A stretch of DNA of 49,302 nucleotides from the NCBI GenBank assembly GCA_001786835.1, contig MFTO01000001.1, positions 1-49,302 on the forward strand. Reading direction: 5' to 3'. Within the stretch, counting starts at the first letter, position 1, and each line of letters starts with the position of its first letter. The position numbers and the translations under genes were made by a program. The stretch is from Candidatus Nomurabacteria bacterium RIFCSPHIGHO2_01_FULL_40_20. GTDB lineage: Bacteria; Patescibacteriota; Minisyncoccia; Phycocordibacterales; UBA9973. The notes beneath the pieces are model-generated. The model ran no database searches, was not told the DNA's origin, and was given only the letters and a program-made list of their open reading frames with translations. Below are positions 1-8,170 of the stretch, in pieces.

Positions 1-731
1 TCATTATTTTTCATAATTATAATATCCTCAAAATTATTCTCCTGCATGAGGTGAAGTATCCCTTGGCGAGAAAGCTCTAGCATTGCGAGGAATCCCACTA
101 TTATCACCACTTTTTCTTCTTTGGTTTGCGCGCTACCTGCAAATTCACGGAAGTTCATCTTGAGCGTGTTTTGAATTCGCTCGGTAAGTCGATCTATCAT
201 CTCTTCAATACTGATGACTTTTTTTACTTCCACCTCCGGCAAGGATATTTTCTTCGGCATCCTGCCCAAAACGCCCTCGGTGAAAGTCATCATAGATTCT
301 TTAGTAATCTGCTCATCCGGCAAAAATACTAAAACATCGTGTTTGCGTTCTTCGCCGGCGAAAATCATTTTCTTGCCAAAGTTCTCTTTTACATTTTGCG
401 AAAGTCGCATATACATCTCGTAGAGTCGGAGGCGATTTTCTAAACTTTTTATGTCGCCTTCTTCTTCGTCAGTGAGCATTAGGTTTGGCAAGAGAGATTT
501 GGATTTAATTAGAATGAGGGTGGAAGCAACTGTGATGAAGCTTGCGATATGCGCGGGCTCGAGGTCGCCAAGAGTGTTGATGTGCTTCAAATAATCCTCG
601 GTAACAGAGGCGAGCGAAATTTCATTGATAAAAAGCTTCCGTTCCTCTATCAAACTAAGCAACAAATTAAACGGCCCCTCAAATGAAGGGGTTTTGACCG
701 TATAAGCATTCGTCGCTGTATCCGTTTCCAC
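1..731 (-). CDS. scpA: Segregation and condensation protein A (3' end beyond window)
   Basis: ScpA is the kleisin subunit that bridges SMC heads and recruits ScpB for chromosome segregation. Read from a GTG at 731, the reverse strand is open for 243 codons to the window edge with no stop. The N-terminal kleisin signature is clear: SFEGPFNLLLSLIEERKL at about residues 16-33, then ISLASVTEDYLKHI. The family is about 250 aa, so only a few residues are missing. The GTG start is supported by a perfect extended -10 (TGC-TAATAT) exactly 6 nt upstream, the arrangement seen at many genes here. It is divergent from the M1 peptidase gene across a 44-bp gap. Seen: motif and open frame. Inferred: leaderless start. 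Confidence 0.88.
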   Translation of the reverse strand, partial: METDTATNAYTVKTPSFEGPFNLLLSLIEERKLFINEISLASVTEDYLKHINTLGDLEPAHIASFITVASTLILIKSKSLLPNLMLTDEEEGDIKSLENRLRLYEMYMRLSQNVKENFGKKMIFAGEERKHDVLVFLPDEQITKESMMTFTEGVLGRMPKKISLPEVEVKKVISIEEMIDRLTERIQNTLKMNFREFAGSAQTKEEKVVIIVGFLAMLELSRQGILHLMQENNFEDIIIMKNN

Positions 732-737
732 CCTTAG

Positions 738-746
738 ATATTAGCA
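738..746 (-). promoter_or_regulatory. Extended -10 promoter of scpA
   Basis: TGC-TAATAT lies 6 nt before the GTG start at 731. No Shine-Dalgarno fits between, so the transcript is predicted to begin at or next to the start codon. No -35 is recognisable. Confidence 0.6.
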
Positions 747-763
747 TTTTTTGTTAAAAAAGC

Positions 764-769
764 TATACT
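764..769 (+). promoter_or_regulatory. -10 element of the M1 aminopeptidase gene
   Basis: TATACT is followed by 6 nt and the ATG at 776. It is back-to-back with the scpA -10, with only 20 bp between the two hexamers. Confidence 0.55.
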
Positions 770-1350
770 GGACTGATGCAAAAGAGGAAAAGGCAAAGCG
801 TTCGGCTGTCTAAAAATATTGTGCCGATAAAATATGATATCAAGCTTCATCCGGACTTGGAGAATTTTACTTTTAGAGGTGAGGAAGTCATAACCGTTGA
901 CCTAAAAAAAGAAACTAAAGAAATTACTCTCCACTCTAAAGAGATAGATATAGAAACTGCGAGAATCGGCGAAGAGTTTACTAAAAAGATTTCTTATAAT
1001 CAAAAATCTGAAACAGCTACTTTCGTATTCGCAAAAAAAATCAAAAAAGGAATGCATACGCTTACCATAACATTTCAAGGCATTCTAAACGACAAAATGC
1101 GCGGTTTTTATAAGAGTTCCTATATCTACGAGGGCAAGGTGCACCATATCGCGACCACGCAGTTTGAGGCCACAGACGCGCGCCGAGCTTTCCCTTGCTT
1201 TGACGAGCCGGCGCAGAAAGCGGTTTTCCATGTGTCGCTCGTCGTGCCGAAAGGCAAAACTGCAATCTCAAATACTCTGCCGATTTCAAAAATTGAACAT
1301 GAAGCTGGTTTTGAGGTTATAAAGTTTTCTCCCACTCCCAAAATGTCCAC

Positions 1351-1805
1351 CTACCTTCTGGCTTTTATCGTCGGAGATTTTGAATACATTGAGAAAAAAT
1401 CAAAACGTGGTGTGCTGGTGCGAGTGTATACAACAGCCGGCAAAAAACATCAAGCAAAGTTTTCCTTGGACACGACGGTGAAAATGTTGGATTTCTATGA
1501 AAAATATTTTAATATTCCGTATCCGCTCAATACGCTCGACATGATTGCGATTCCGGATTTCTCTTCGCTCGCTATGGAAAACTGGGGCGCAATTACTTTC
1601 CGCGAAGTAGGGCTTTTGGTGGACGAAAAACACACTTCCACTGGGAGCAAGGAATTAATTGCCGAAGTCATCGCGCATGAACTCGCCCATCAATGGTTTG
1701 GGAACTTGGTTACTATGGAGTGGTGGACACACCTCTGGCTCAACGAAGGCTTCGCTTCCTATATTCCCTACCTTGCGATAGAAAAAGTTTTCCCAAAATG
1801 GAATA
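1351..1805 (+). repeat. 455-bp direct repeat, copy 1
   Basis: By eye it is identical to 1806-2260 over 455 bases. The two copies abut with no spacer. The unit covers the AMENWGA and HELAHQW catalytic region of the M1 peptidase. Confidence 0.93.
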
Positions 1806-2260
1806 CTACCTTCTGGCTTTTATCGTCGGAGATTTTGAATACATTGAGAAAAAATCAAAACGTGGTGTGCTGGTGCGAGTGTATACAACAGCCGGCAAAA
1901 AACATCAAGCAAAGTTTTCCTTGGACACGACGGTGAAAATGTTGGATTTCTATGAAAAATATTTTAATATTCCGTATCCGCTCAATACGCTCGACATGAT
2001 TGCGATTCCGGATTTCTCTTCGCTCGCTATGGAAAACTGGGGCGCAATTACTTTCCGCGAAGTAGGGCTTTTGGTGGACGAAAAACACACTTCCACTGGG
2101 AGCAAGGAATTAATTGCCGAAGTCATCGCGCATGAACTCGCCCATCAATGGTTTGGGAACTTGGTTACTATGGAGTGGTGGACACACCTCTGGCTCAACG
2201 AAGGCTTCGCTTCCTATATTCCCTACCTTGCGATAGAAAAAGTTTTCCCAAAATGGAATA
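1806..2260 (+). repeat. 455-bp direct repeat, copy 2
   Basis: Second perfect copy at an offset of 455. Its right edge continues in frame into the C-terminal part of the peptidase. Confidence 0.93.
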
Positions 2261-2621
2261 TTTGGGAGAGATTTGTCACCAATTCCCACGGCACCGGCTC
2301 GGCGCTTCGCTTGGACTCTCTTGTCAACACCCACCCCATAGAAGTAGAAGTGTACCATCCGGACGAAATCGGAGAGATTTTTGATGAAGTTTCTTATGCT
2401 AAAGGCGCGTCCGTTATCCGTATGCTCGCCGAATACATTGGCGAGAAAAATTTCCGAGATGGCTTGCGTTATTATTTAAAAAAGCACAGTTATAAAAACA
2501 CCGAGACTGTGCACCTCTGGCAAGCTTTTGAAAAAGTCTCTGGCCTACCTGTGCAAAAAATGATGCAAAACTGGACAGGCAAAAGTGGTTATCCGCTCAT
2601 CCGCGCTTCACTCACCTCACC

Positions 2622-2644
2622 ACTTGGTACTCCGAGTACCAAGT
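2622..2644 (+). repeat. Coding palindrome in the M1 peptidase
   Basis: Perfect inverted repeat with 10-bp arms (ACTTGGTACT / AGTACCAAGT) and a 3-nt centre, read in frame as LGTPSTK. It lies in the poorly conserved region after the catalytic domain. I interpret it as a small inserted palindromic element, one of six in this window. Confidence 0.7.
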
Positions 2645-3883
2645 TGATACTTTCGCAAGAGCGATTTTTCCTGAGTCCTGTTTCTAAAGCCAAAAGTAAA
2701 GACAAAACGATTTGGCAAATACCAATAACTCTACAATTCAAAAATTCGTCTAAAAATTTAGTGCAGAAACACTTTTTGAGCCGACTTTCGCAAGCTGTCG
2801 AGCTGAGAATGAGCGATTTTTCACCAGAAAAATACGCGACGGCGAAAAAAGTTGTTTCAAACGATTTTTGTATTAAAATTAACGCAGATGAGGCCGGATT
2901 TTACAGAGTGGCATACAGCAAAGAACTTTTGGATAAGCTCCACTCCCCTGTCGCTAAAAAAATCCTCTCTCCCATAGATCGGCTCGGAATTGTGCGGGAT
3001 TTGTTTGCTCTTGCGGAAGCTGGAGAAATTGAGACTACAGAAGTTTTGCAATTTCTCTCTGCTTACAAAAATGAAGATAGCTTTATAGTTTGGACGGAAA
3101 TCGCCGGAGGAATTTCTCGCTTAGAACAATTACTCGCAAAAACATCTGCGAAAGATGATTTGAAGAAATTTATCATCAAACTTTTCTTGCCAGTTTTTAA
3201 AAGATTGGGTTGGAACAAAAAGAAAAACGAAGAACACAGCGATACCCTTCTGCGCACTATTGCCATCTCTAAATTAGGCAGAGCCGGACACTCTAGCGTT
3301 ATCAAAGAAGCTCGCAAAAGATTTGCTTCCTTGAAACGAGGAGCGCATATGAACCCTGATTTACGGAGCGTAATTTATAGGGTTGTCGCTATTAGGGGAG
3401 GTAAAAAAGAATTTGATTATTTTATTAAAAAATACAAAGAAGAAACTTTACACGAAGAAAAGAATCGCATCGGAGGCACGCTCGGAGATTTCCAAAGTGA
3501 TAAAATTCTCTGCGAGACGGCAAACTTTGCGCTCTCCCCGCATGTTCGCACGCAAGATACCCCAAGTATCCTAGCGGGTCTTGCGCTCAATCCTCTTGGG
3601 CGAATGATTTGGCTCAAATGCATAAAATACAACTGGGATACTTTCCTTTCCCGCTATGGAGATGGCGGACATACCCTTTCTCATCTAATTCAACCGATAG
3701 CTGTCTCCCCCGAGAAAAAACATCTAGAATACTTCAAAACCTTCTTCGCCTCTCGCCCTGCCCCTGGCGCCCTACGCACCATAGAGCAAGTCCTAGAACG
3801 CATGGAGAACAATGTCCTCTGGCTATCGCGGAACGGGAAAAAGATTAGTAAATACTTATATGGTAGAAAAATTTAAAATTTGT

Positions 3884-3889
3884 TATAAT
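3884..3889 (+). promoter_or_regulatory. -10 element of the sigma factor gene
   Basis: Consensus TATAAT preceded by TGT lies 7 nt before the ATG at 3897, only a few bases after the peptidase stop. It predicts an almost leaderless transcript independent of the peptidase. Confidence 0.6.
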
Positions 3890-3896
3890 ACATAGC

Positions 3897-4802
3897 ATGA
3901 TGCGAGAATTAAGAGCAGGAAAAGGAGATTCTTTCATATATGAGGAAGATGTAACGCCAGCACTCGATAGATATCTCGAAGAAATTGGTAAGATACCTCT
4001 ACTTACTTCAGATGAAGAAGTTGATTTGGCAAAAAAAATAAAACAAGGAGACCAAAAAGCTCTAGAAAAATTAGTAAAAGCTAATCTACGTTTTGTAGTA
4101 AATGTGGCCAAACAATTTAGAGGTAGGGGGTTATCTTTTCAAGATTTAATAAATGAAGGTAATGGAGGGCTAATAAAGGCCGCTGAACGTTTTGATGAAA
4201 CGAAGGGTTTTAAATTTATTTCCTACGCAGTTTCTACAATTCGCACAAAAATAAATGAAGCTGTAATGGAATTTGGACGACTTACAAGAAAGCCCACTAA
4301 TGTTAATAAGGGCTTTACAAAACTTAACGAAACAAAACTCCAAAAGGAACAGGAATTAGGACAAGAATTATCTGTATATGAATTAGCTCATCTACTAAAG
4401 GAAAATCCAGATAAATCTTATATAAAAAATTTAGACCAAACATTAGACATTAGTACTAAACATACATCAATTGATGCACCTATAGTGTTTGACGACAAAG
4501 ATTCTCCAGCTATGGTAGACAACTTGGCGGACACATCTTCAAAAAATCCAGACTACGAATTAGAACACAACGAATCTTTAAAAAAAGAAATCAATACTAT
4601 ATTAAAAACATTTCCTGAAAAACAAAAGCAAATAATAGAACTATTTTTCTTTGATCCTGAACTTGGTTCCTTAAAAAACAAAGAAGAGAAATTTAAAGCA
4701 ATAGCTACTAGAATTGGTAGCGAAGTTAAGTGGACAAAAAGAGGGTATCGTATGGCAATAGAAAAATTGAAGAACTATTCACGTTTAAGAGAATATTTTT
4801 AG
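3897..4802 (+). CDS. Divergent sigma-70 family RNA polymerase sigma factor
   Basis: It would direct RNA polymerase to promoters. Region 1.2 (ALDRYLEEIGKIPLLTSDEE, about residues 22-41) and region 2 (KANLRFVVNVAKQFRGRGLS, then FDETKGFKFISYAVSTIR) are clear. These stretches match my memory of the Bacteroidetes primary sigma, including an MRxLR-like N terminus, more than other bacterial sigmas. Oddities: the paired tryptophans of region 2.3 (usually YAVWWIRQ) are replaced by YAVSTIRT, region 2.4 is divergent, and the region 4 HTH (about residues 237-301) is weakly conserved with an unusual recognition helix. At 301 aa it has no long region 1.1. It sits in an accessory island, so I infer a transferred or specialised sigma. 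A role in melting DNA is uncertain without the WW pair. Confidence 0.8.
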   Translation: MMRELRAGKGDSFIYEEDVTPALDRYLEEIGKIPLLTSDEEVDLAKKIKQGDQKALEKLVKANLRFVVNVAKQFRGRGLSFQDLINEGNGGLIKAAERFDETKGFKFISYAVSTIRTKINEAVMEFGRLTRKPTNVNKGFTKLNETKLQKEQELGQELSVYELAHLLKENPDKSYIKNLDQTLDISTKHTSIDAPIVFDDKDSPAMVDNLADTSSKNPDYELEHNESLKKEINTILKTFPEKQKQIIELFFFDPELGSLKNKEEKFKAIATRIGSEVKWTKRGYRMAIEKLKNYSRLREYF

Positions 4803-4809
4803 ACGATTC

Positions 4810-5085
4810 CTAAATTCTTTTATTCGCGATTTCGTATACGACACTGCGGTGAGCGATTACAAATATTTTAACCCTTTTCCCTTCTATGCAAAAAACTACT
4901 CTATAATCCCCTACTCTCAATTTGAAATAACCTTTGAGTGATCTGCGAAGTGGTTTTCCATATAGGCTTGGCTCCGTAGTTAATTTTATTTCTATGTCTT
5001 GTTTTATACGTTTTTTATAGAAACTAGATATTTTTGGAATATCTTTCTTTACAACTTCGTCTGCGTATAATATTTCATAATTCAT
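4810..5085 (-). CDS. RelE/ParE-family toxin
   Basis: 91 aa with the fold pattern of small RelE-superfamily toxins: an N-terminal helix pair, then PLRRSLKGYFKLRVGDYRVV and a final strand IFVIAHRSVVYEI. Known members cleave ribosome-bound mRNA (RelE) or poison gyrase (ParE); the sequence does not decide which. It follows its antitoxin by 12 nt in the same transcript, the usual antitoxin-first order. The gene converges on the sigma factor gene, ending 8 nt from that stop. Confidence 0.85.
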   Translation of the reverse strand: MNYEILYADEVVKKDIPKISSFYKKRIKQDIEIKLTTEPSLYGKPLRRSLKGYFKLRVGDYRVVFCIEGKRVKIFVIAHRSVVYEIANKRI

Positions 5086-5097
5086 ACAGTCACCGTT

Positions 5098-5319
5098 TTA
5101 CGCCCAAGCTTTTTTATGGCTATAAAAACGTGCTTTCTTATGATCACGCTTTTTTGCAATTTCACCGAGAACTATGTCTTCTTCTTGTTCCAGAGCTAAG
5201 GCTAAAAGATATACAGCTTTTGTAGCCATTGGAACACTGTCGCGCTTAGAAATACGAGATAGTAAAATATCTAAATCAGGCGACAATGAAATATTTAATC
5301 TTTTCTTTGTTGTAGGCAT
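5098..5319 (-). CDS. Ribbon-helix-helix antitoxin
   Basis: 73 aa beginning TTKKRLNISLSPDLDILLSR, a typical RHH beta-strand and first helix, then a short helical tail for toxin binding ending in HKKARFYSHKKAWA. It should neutralise the RelE/ParE toxin encoded 12 nt downstream and repress the operon. TACACT lies 6 nt before the ATG, and the -10 overlaps three GATACAC-type repeats on an 11-bp period (5327-5353), which fits autoregulation by a DNA-binding antitoxin. Confidence 0.82.
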   Translation of the reverse strand: MPTTKKRLNISLSPDLDILLSRISKRDSVPMATKAVYLLALALEQEEDIVLGEIAKKRDHKKARFYSHKKAWA

Positions 5320-5325
5320 ATCCTA

Positions 5326-5353
5326 AGTGTATCAAAAGTGTATCACCTGTGTC
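5326..5353 (-). promoter_or_regulatory. Toxin-antitoxin promoter with 11-bp spaced operator repeats
   Basis: On the plus strand GTGTATC begins at 5327 and 5338 and GTGTC at 5349, exactly 11 bp apart, one helical turn. The first copy overlaps the -10 (TACACT on the minus strand, 5326-5331), so a bound RHH antitoxin would block polymerase. Confidence 0.65.
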
Positions 5354-5391
5354 AAATCCTAATCAATAAAGTTATCCACACCCGAGCTAAG

Positions 5392-5430
5392 GACTTTAGT
5401 TGACTAAAGAACTTTAGTATGCTAAAGTCG
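5392..5430 (+). promoter_or_regulatory. Two palindromic operator-like boxes upstream of the TrpR-like gene
   Basis: Two adjacent 16-bp palindromes, CTTTAGTTGACTAAAG (5394-5409) and CTTTAGTATGCTAAAG (5413-5428), start 19 bp apart. They recall the TrpR operator with its central CTAG-type half sites and probably bind the protein encoded 40 bp downstream. A related palindrome occurs at 7671-7690. Confidence 0.6.
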
Positions 5431-5467
5431 TTAGGTAAGAGAGATAATACAAGAATAATACAAGAAT

Positions 5468-5836
5468 ATGAATATATACGATTTAAATAAACAAGTGAAA
5501 ATTGACTGGAAAGAGAAGAAAAACAAGCAGTTGGTGCGTTCCCTGCTTGCCCTTAAGACTCCCCTAGAAGCAGAGCGGTTTCTGCGCGACCTGATGACCG
5601 AACCGGAAATCAAAGAATTTGCTAACCGCCTAGAAGCGGCTAAATTGCTCTCCAAGAATGTCTACTACGACACCATCATCGAAGACACTGGCCTCTCTTC
5701 TGCTACCATTGCTCGCATCAAAAAGTGGCTCCTAGGGCCTCTTGGGGGCTACCGTTTAATACTTACTCGCTTATCGAACCATCACAATCCTACCAAACTT
5801 GGGAAAGGATTGTCTTTCAGTGGTGCGCCGAAGTAA
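5468..5836 (+). CDS. TrpR-like / YerC-YecD family DNA-binding protein
   Basis: 122-aa helical protein with the Trp-repressor superfamily pattern. RFLRDLMTEPEIKEFANRLE is followed by AKLLSKNVYYDTIIEDTGLS and SATIARIKKWLLGPLGGYRL, the helix-turn-helix and the glycine-rich end typical of YerC/YecD proteins. The ligand is unknown; this family is not known to be restricted to tryptophan. Two palindromic boxes lie 40 bp upstream, so autoregulation is likely. Two direct repeats of ATAATACAAG fall just before the ATG. About 16 residues follow the usual family end. No tryptophan operon is in the window, although trpS is. Confidence 0.8.
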   Translation: MNIYDLNKQVKIDWKEKKNKQLVRSLLALKTPLEAERFLRDLMTEPEIKEFANRLEAAKLLSKNVYYDTIIEDTGLSSATIARIKKWLLGPLGGYRLILTRLSNHHNPTKLGKGLSFSGAPK

Positions 5837-5865
5837 TAAACAAAGGCGACTAGCATAATTGGAAA

Positions 5866-5897
5866 CCAACCCCTTCTCAAGTTTGAGAGGGGTTTCT
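5866..5897 (+). terminator. Rho-independent terminator after the TrpR-like gene
   Basis: AACCCCTTCTCAA pairs with TTTGAGAGGGGTT (one bulged base), followed by a short T-rich run. Confidence 0.65.
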
Positions 5898-5980
5898 TTA
5901 TTGTTTCCTGAACAATTAAGCGGTTGCTATATAACCGAATTAACAAAAATAGCGAATTGTACATTTAAAATTTAATACAG

Positions 5981-6460
5981 ATGGAAAATAATGTAAGATT
6001 AGGCTTCACGAAAAGGTATGCTGTGAGGTTAAAGAACACTAGTCCTGAAACTATTGAAAAAATTATAGTCAGGATGAACCAAATTGAAAAAGAGTCACTT
6101 GATGATTCCTTTGAAGTACATGAAGTTATTAAAAAAATATCTGAATTGTATTTCAAAAATGAATCAGGTAATTTTTTTAGTCTAGAGGAAGATGAGGGTA
6201 AGATAGTTTTTGCGTATCCATACTATCCTAATTACTACACATCTTTCATTACAGAAAATGAAATAAGATTGATAATTGACCAAATTATCAATAGACTTGA
6301 AGAAGTTGTGGAACTCAGAAAATTCAAGAGAAGGATGTCTTGGTTTTATCTTTGGTTTAACCTTTACTCTTATCCTATAGTTGTAGAAATTGATTTACTT
6401 TTTAACCCTTCGAAAGAATTGGGAAATCAGTATGAGGTTAAACTTCGCAATGATAAGTAA
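5981..6460 (+). CDS. Hypothetical protein
   Basis: 159 aa, not recognised. Predicted soluble and charged: an acidic, helical N-terminal half (about residues 15-55), an aromatic stretch YPYYPNYYTSF near 75-85, then a helix and a basic/aromatic segment KFKRRMSWFYLWFNLYSYP (about 114-132) that is amphipathic rather than a clear membrane span. It is AT-rich with no close -10/ATG arrangement. It sits between the TrpR-like gene and a 374-aa unknown in the same direction, 76 nt apart, so the two may form an accessory unit. Confidence 0.6.
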   Translation: MENNVRLGFTKRYAVRLKNTSPETIEKIIVRMNQIEKESLDDSFEVHEVIKKISELYFKNESGNFFSLEEDEGKIVFAYPYYPNYYTSFITENEIRLIIDQIINRLEEVVELRKFKRRMSWFYLWFNLYSYPIVVEIDLLFNPSKELGNQYEVKLRNDK

Positions 6461-6536
6461 AAACTTGAAAATAAAAAGGTTCATTGCTTGAGTACCTGTA
6501 AATCGAGAGCAAAAAACAATAAAAACTAAATTAAAC

Positions 6537-7661
6537 ATGAAAAAAGATCAGTTTATTTTATCAGTTGACAAACTCCTTAACTCAGGAAGAAAAGATCCTG
6601 TTTCAGGAATATCACAACCACCTTTTGCTACTAAAAAAAGACAAGGAGTTGAATATCTTGAATATATTCTAGAAAACGGAATTAACGGAAAAAAATACGG
6701 ACCCGTATATGAAGATTCTGGAGATGAAATCATAAAATACTTATCAGCAATTCTCCAGCCAAAAAGGAGATTCGACGTTTTTGTACCGACTCTGTGTCTA
6801 AAGGACTTTGTTGACAAAGTTCTTCGAGGGCATTATCCAAAAAATATATACAAAGGAGTCAGTTACAATCCGCACCTGCTTGAGTATGGGGAAAAACTTG
6901 ATAACTTAGATTTTTTTAGTTATCTGTGTGAAGTAAGAGAATTTGTGACAGGTGAATCTGTTATTTTTGATGCAAGTTGTTATCATGCTTTGAATTTAAT
7001 AGATGTCGATTGGATATCTCCCAATGTTGCACCGGCTATTTGTCAAGAATTAGTCAGAACCTTTTTTTTAAACAATGAATTAAGGGAAAATTCTCTACTT
7101 CGTAAAGAGTATCTCTTGAGAATGAATAGTTTCTCTGGCTATCAAATGAAAATAATTTCAATGGCAGATGTTTTGACTGATCCAAAGAAAATAGGAGATT
7201 TTGAAAGTAGACTCACTTCAGGGCTTGCTCATTGCGAAACTTCAGTGGAAAACTCTCGCTTAAAAATTAGAAATTTTGTGAAATACAGAAGAATCGACAC
7301 AGAATTTTCCAAACTTTACACTCCATTAGTTCTTGCTGAAAATTTATATGCAAGAGAAATACTAAAGTGCAATGTTAAATTAGGTCCAATATCTGAGGTC
7401 AGTTTTGACAGTTTTATTTCAAAAATTCAGAGAGAAAAGTCTGGTTCTATGCAGTTTATTTGGTATACACGGCCGTTTGAAAAAGGAAGTTCTCCGGAAA
7501 CAACAATCTATAGTAAAGACAAAATGGATGTTGTAAAAAAGAAACTTTCTACTAATAAAGGTTATACGGATTGGTTGGATGATATAACTTCAACATTTTT
7601 CGTAAAAACAACGCCGTTGATGGAAAGGATTGAATGCATTATCAATGTATTAGAAAATTAG
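6537..7661 (+). CDS. Hypothetical protein
   Basis: 374 aa, not recognised. No signal peptide, membrane span or nucleotide-binding loop is visible. The middle part (about residues 120-185) has YLCEVREFV, a CYH triplet and CQELVRTFF; the C-terminal third is mixed alpha/beta and ends in a helix. It faintly recalls the Y-x3-E ... CYH pattern of tRNA-dependent cyclodipeptide synthases, but I do not accept that assignment. It is the last gene before a strong hairpin terminator and lies in the accessory island with the sigma factor and toxin systems. Confidence 0.6.
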   Translation: MKKDQFILSVDKLLNSGRKDPVSGISQPPFATKKRQGVEYLEYILENGINGKKYGPVYEDSGDEIIKYLSAILQPKRRFDVFVPTLCLKDFVDKVLRGHYPKNIYKGVSYNPHLLEYGEKLDNLDFFSYLCEVREFVTGESVIFDASCYHALNLIDVDWISPNVAPAICQELVRTFFLNNELRENSLLRKEYLLRMNSFSGYQMKIISMADVLTDPKKIGDFESRLTSGLAHCETSVENSRLKIRNFVKYRRIDTEFSKLYTPLVLAENLYAREILKCNVKLGPISEVSFDSFISKIQREKSGSMQFIWYTRPFEKGSSPETTIYSKDKMDVVKKKLSTNKGYTDWLDDITSTFFVKTTPLMERIECIINVLEN

Positions 7662-7666
7662 GCTGA

Positions 7667-7703
7667 TAGCGACTTTAATTAACTAAAGTCGCTATTTTTT
7701 TTT
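7667..7703 (+). terminator. Hairpin terminator resembling the TrpR-like box
   Basis: An 11-bp perfect stem TAGCGACTTTA / TAAAGTCGCTA with a 6-nt loop, then nine T. The core GACTTTAATTAACTAAAGTC closely matches the palindromes at 5394-5428, so it may also bind the TrpR-like protein. Confidence 0.75.
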
Positions 7704-7752
7704 ATTCCTAAAGAAATTTAAACTTTAGGCGCGTTGATTTTGGCGGCGAGGA

Positions 7753-8169
7753 TTATTTAATATCAACCATATAAGCTTTTAAAAATGTTTCAATAGCGTC
7801 CACTGTGGACTCATTTAATTTAGCATTACTTTCAGCTACCCACTTTGCGAAATTGTATAATTCCTTTGTATCTACCTCTAACCACTTACCATTTTTGTGT
7901 AAAAAATAGAACATTGTTGTCATTGCAATGCGTTTATTTCCATTCTTAAAAGGATGATTTTTAATCATAAGGTAGAAAAGAATTGATGTTTTTTTAAGAA
8001 GCCCCGGATAAAGATCTTTGCCACCAAAAGTTTGAAACGGCGCCTCAATAGAGCGCTCAAGCGCGTTTGTATAACAAGTGCTAAAGTCTGGAATTGGTTC
8101 GGACCAAGTCATCGTCTCTTGAGCAAGACTGTGAGCTACATATTGGACATCTTTGACACTAATGCGCAT
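7753..8169 (-). CDS. doc: Doc/Fic-family toxin (death-on-curing)
   Basis: Fic-fold proteins transfer phosphate or nucleotidyl groups onto protein targets; Doc phosphorylates EF-Tu. The catalytic loop HPFKNGNKR (His, Gly, Asn, Lys, Arg) is intact, preceded by the helix SILFYLMIKN. The ATG at 8169 is chosen over the upstream one at 8205 because it gives the usual Doc N terminus (MRISVKDVQYVAH) and starts 1 nt after the upstream gene's stop. It is translated with that HTH protein, probably its antitoxin. Length (138 aa from this start) fits Doc. Confidence 0.85.
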   Translation of the reverse strand: MRISVKDVQYVAHSLAQETMTWSEPIPDFSTCYTNALERSIEAPFQTFGGKDLYPGLLKKTSILFYLMIKNHPFKNGNKRIAMTTMFYFLHKNGKWLEVDTKELYNFAKWVAESNAKLNESTVDAIETFLKAYMVDIK

Positions 8170-8170
8170 T

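Larger units (their letters stand above)
776..3876 (+). pseudogene. M1-family zinc aminopeptidase, frame broken by a 455-bp tandem duplication
   Basis: M1 aminopeptidases (PepN/ERAP-like) cleave N-terminal residues from peptides. The exopeptidase motif AMENWGA and the zinc motif HELAHQW, followed by the downstream Glu in LNEGFASY, are present. They occur twice because bases 1351-1805 are repeated exactly at 1806-2260. Since 455 is not a multiple of 3, the upstream frame (from 776) runs into a stop at 1936, and the downstream frame (open from 1693, with another ATG at 1798) continues to 3876. Removing one copy gives a single 881-codon frame with normal domain order: N-terminal beta domain, catalytic domain, ERAP1-like helical C-terminal domain. 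As written, neither half is complete, though the downstream part keeps a whole catalytic core. It could be a real mutation or an assembly error. A 23-bp palindrome is embedded at 2622-2644. Confidence 0.85.

Noticed and set aside
676-693. Palindrome-like CCCCTCAAATGAAGGGG in scpA
   Set aside because: It encodes the conserved FEGP motif of ScpA itself, so no insertion is needed to explain it.
6537-7661. Cyclodipeptide synthase-like pattern (YLCEVREFV ... CYH)
   Set aside because: The defining N-terminal catalytic Ser motif is not seen, the protein is over 100 residues too long, and the similarity is a handful of residues.
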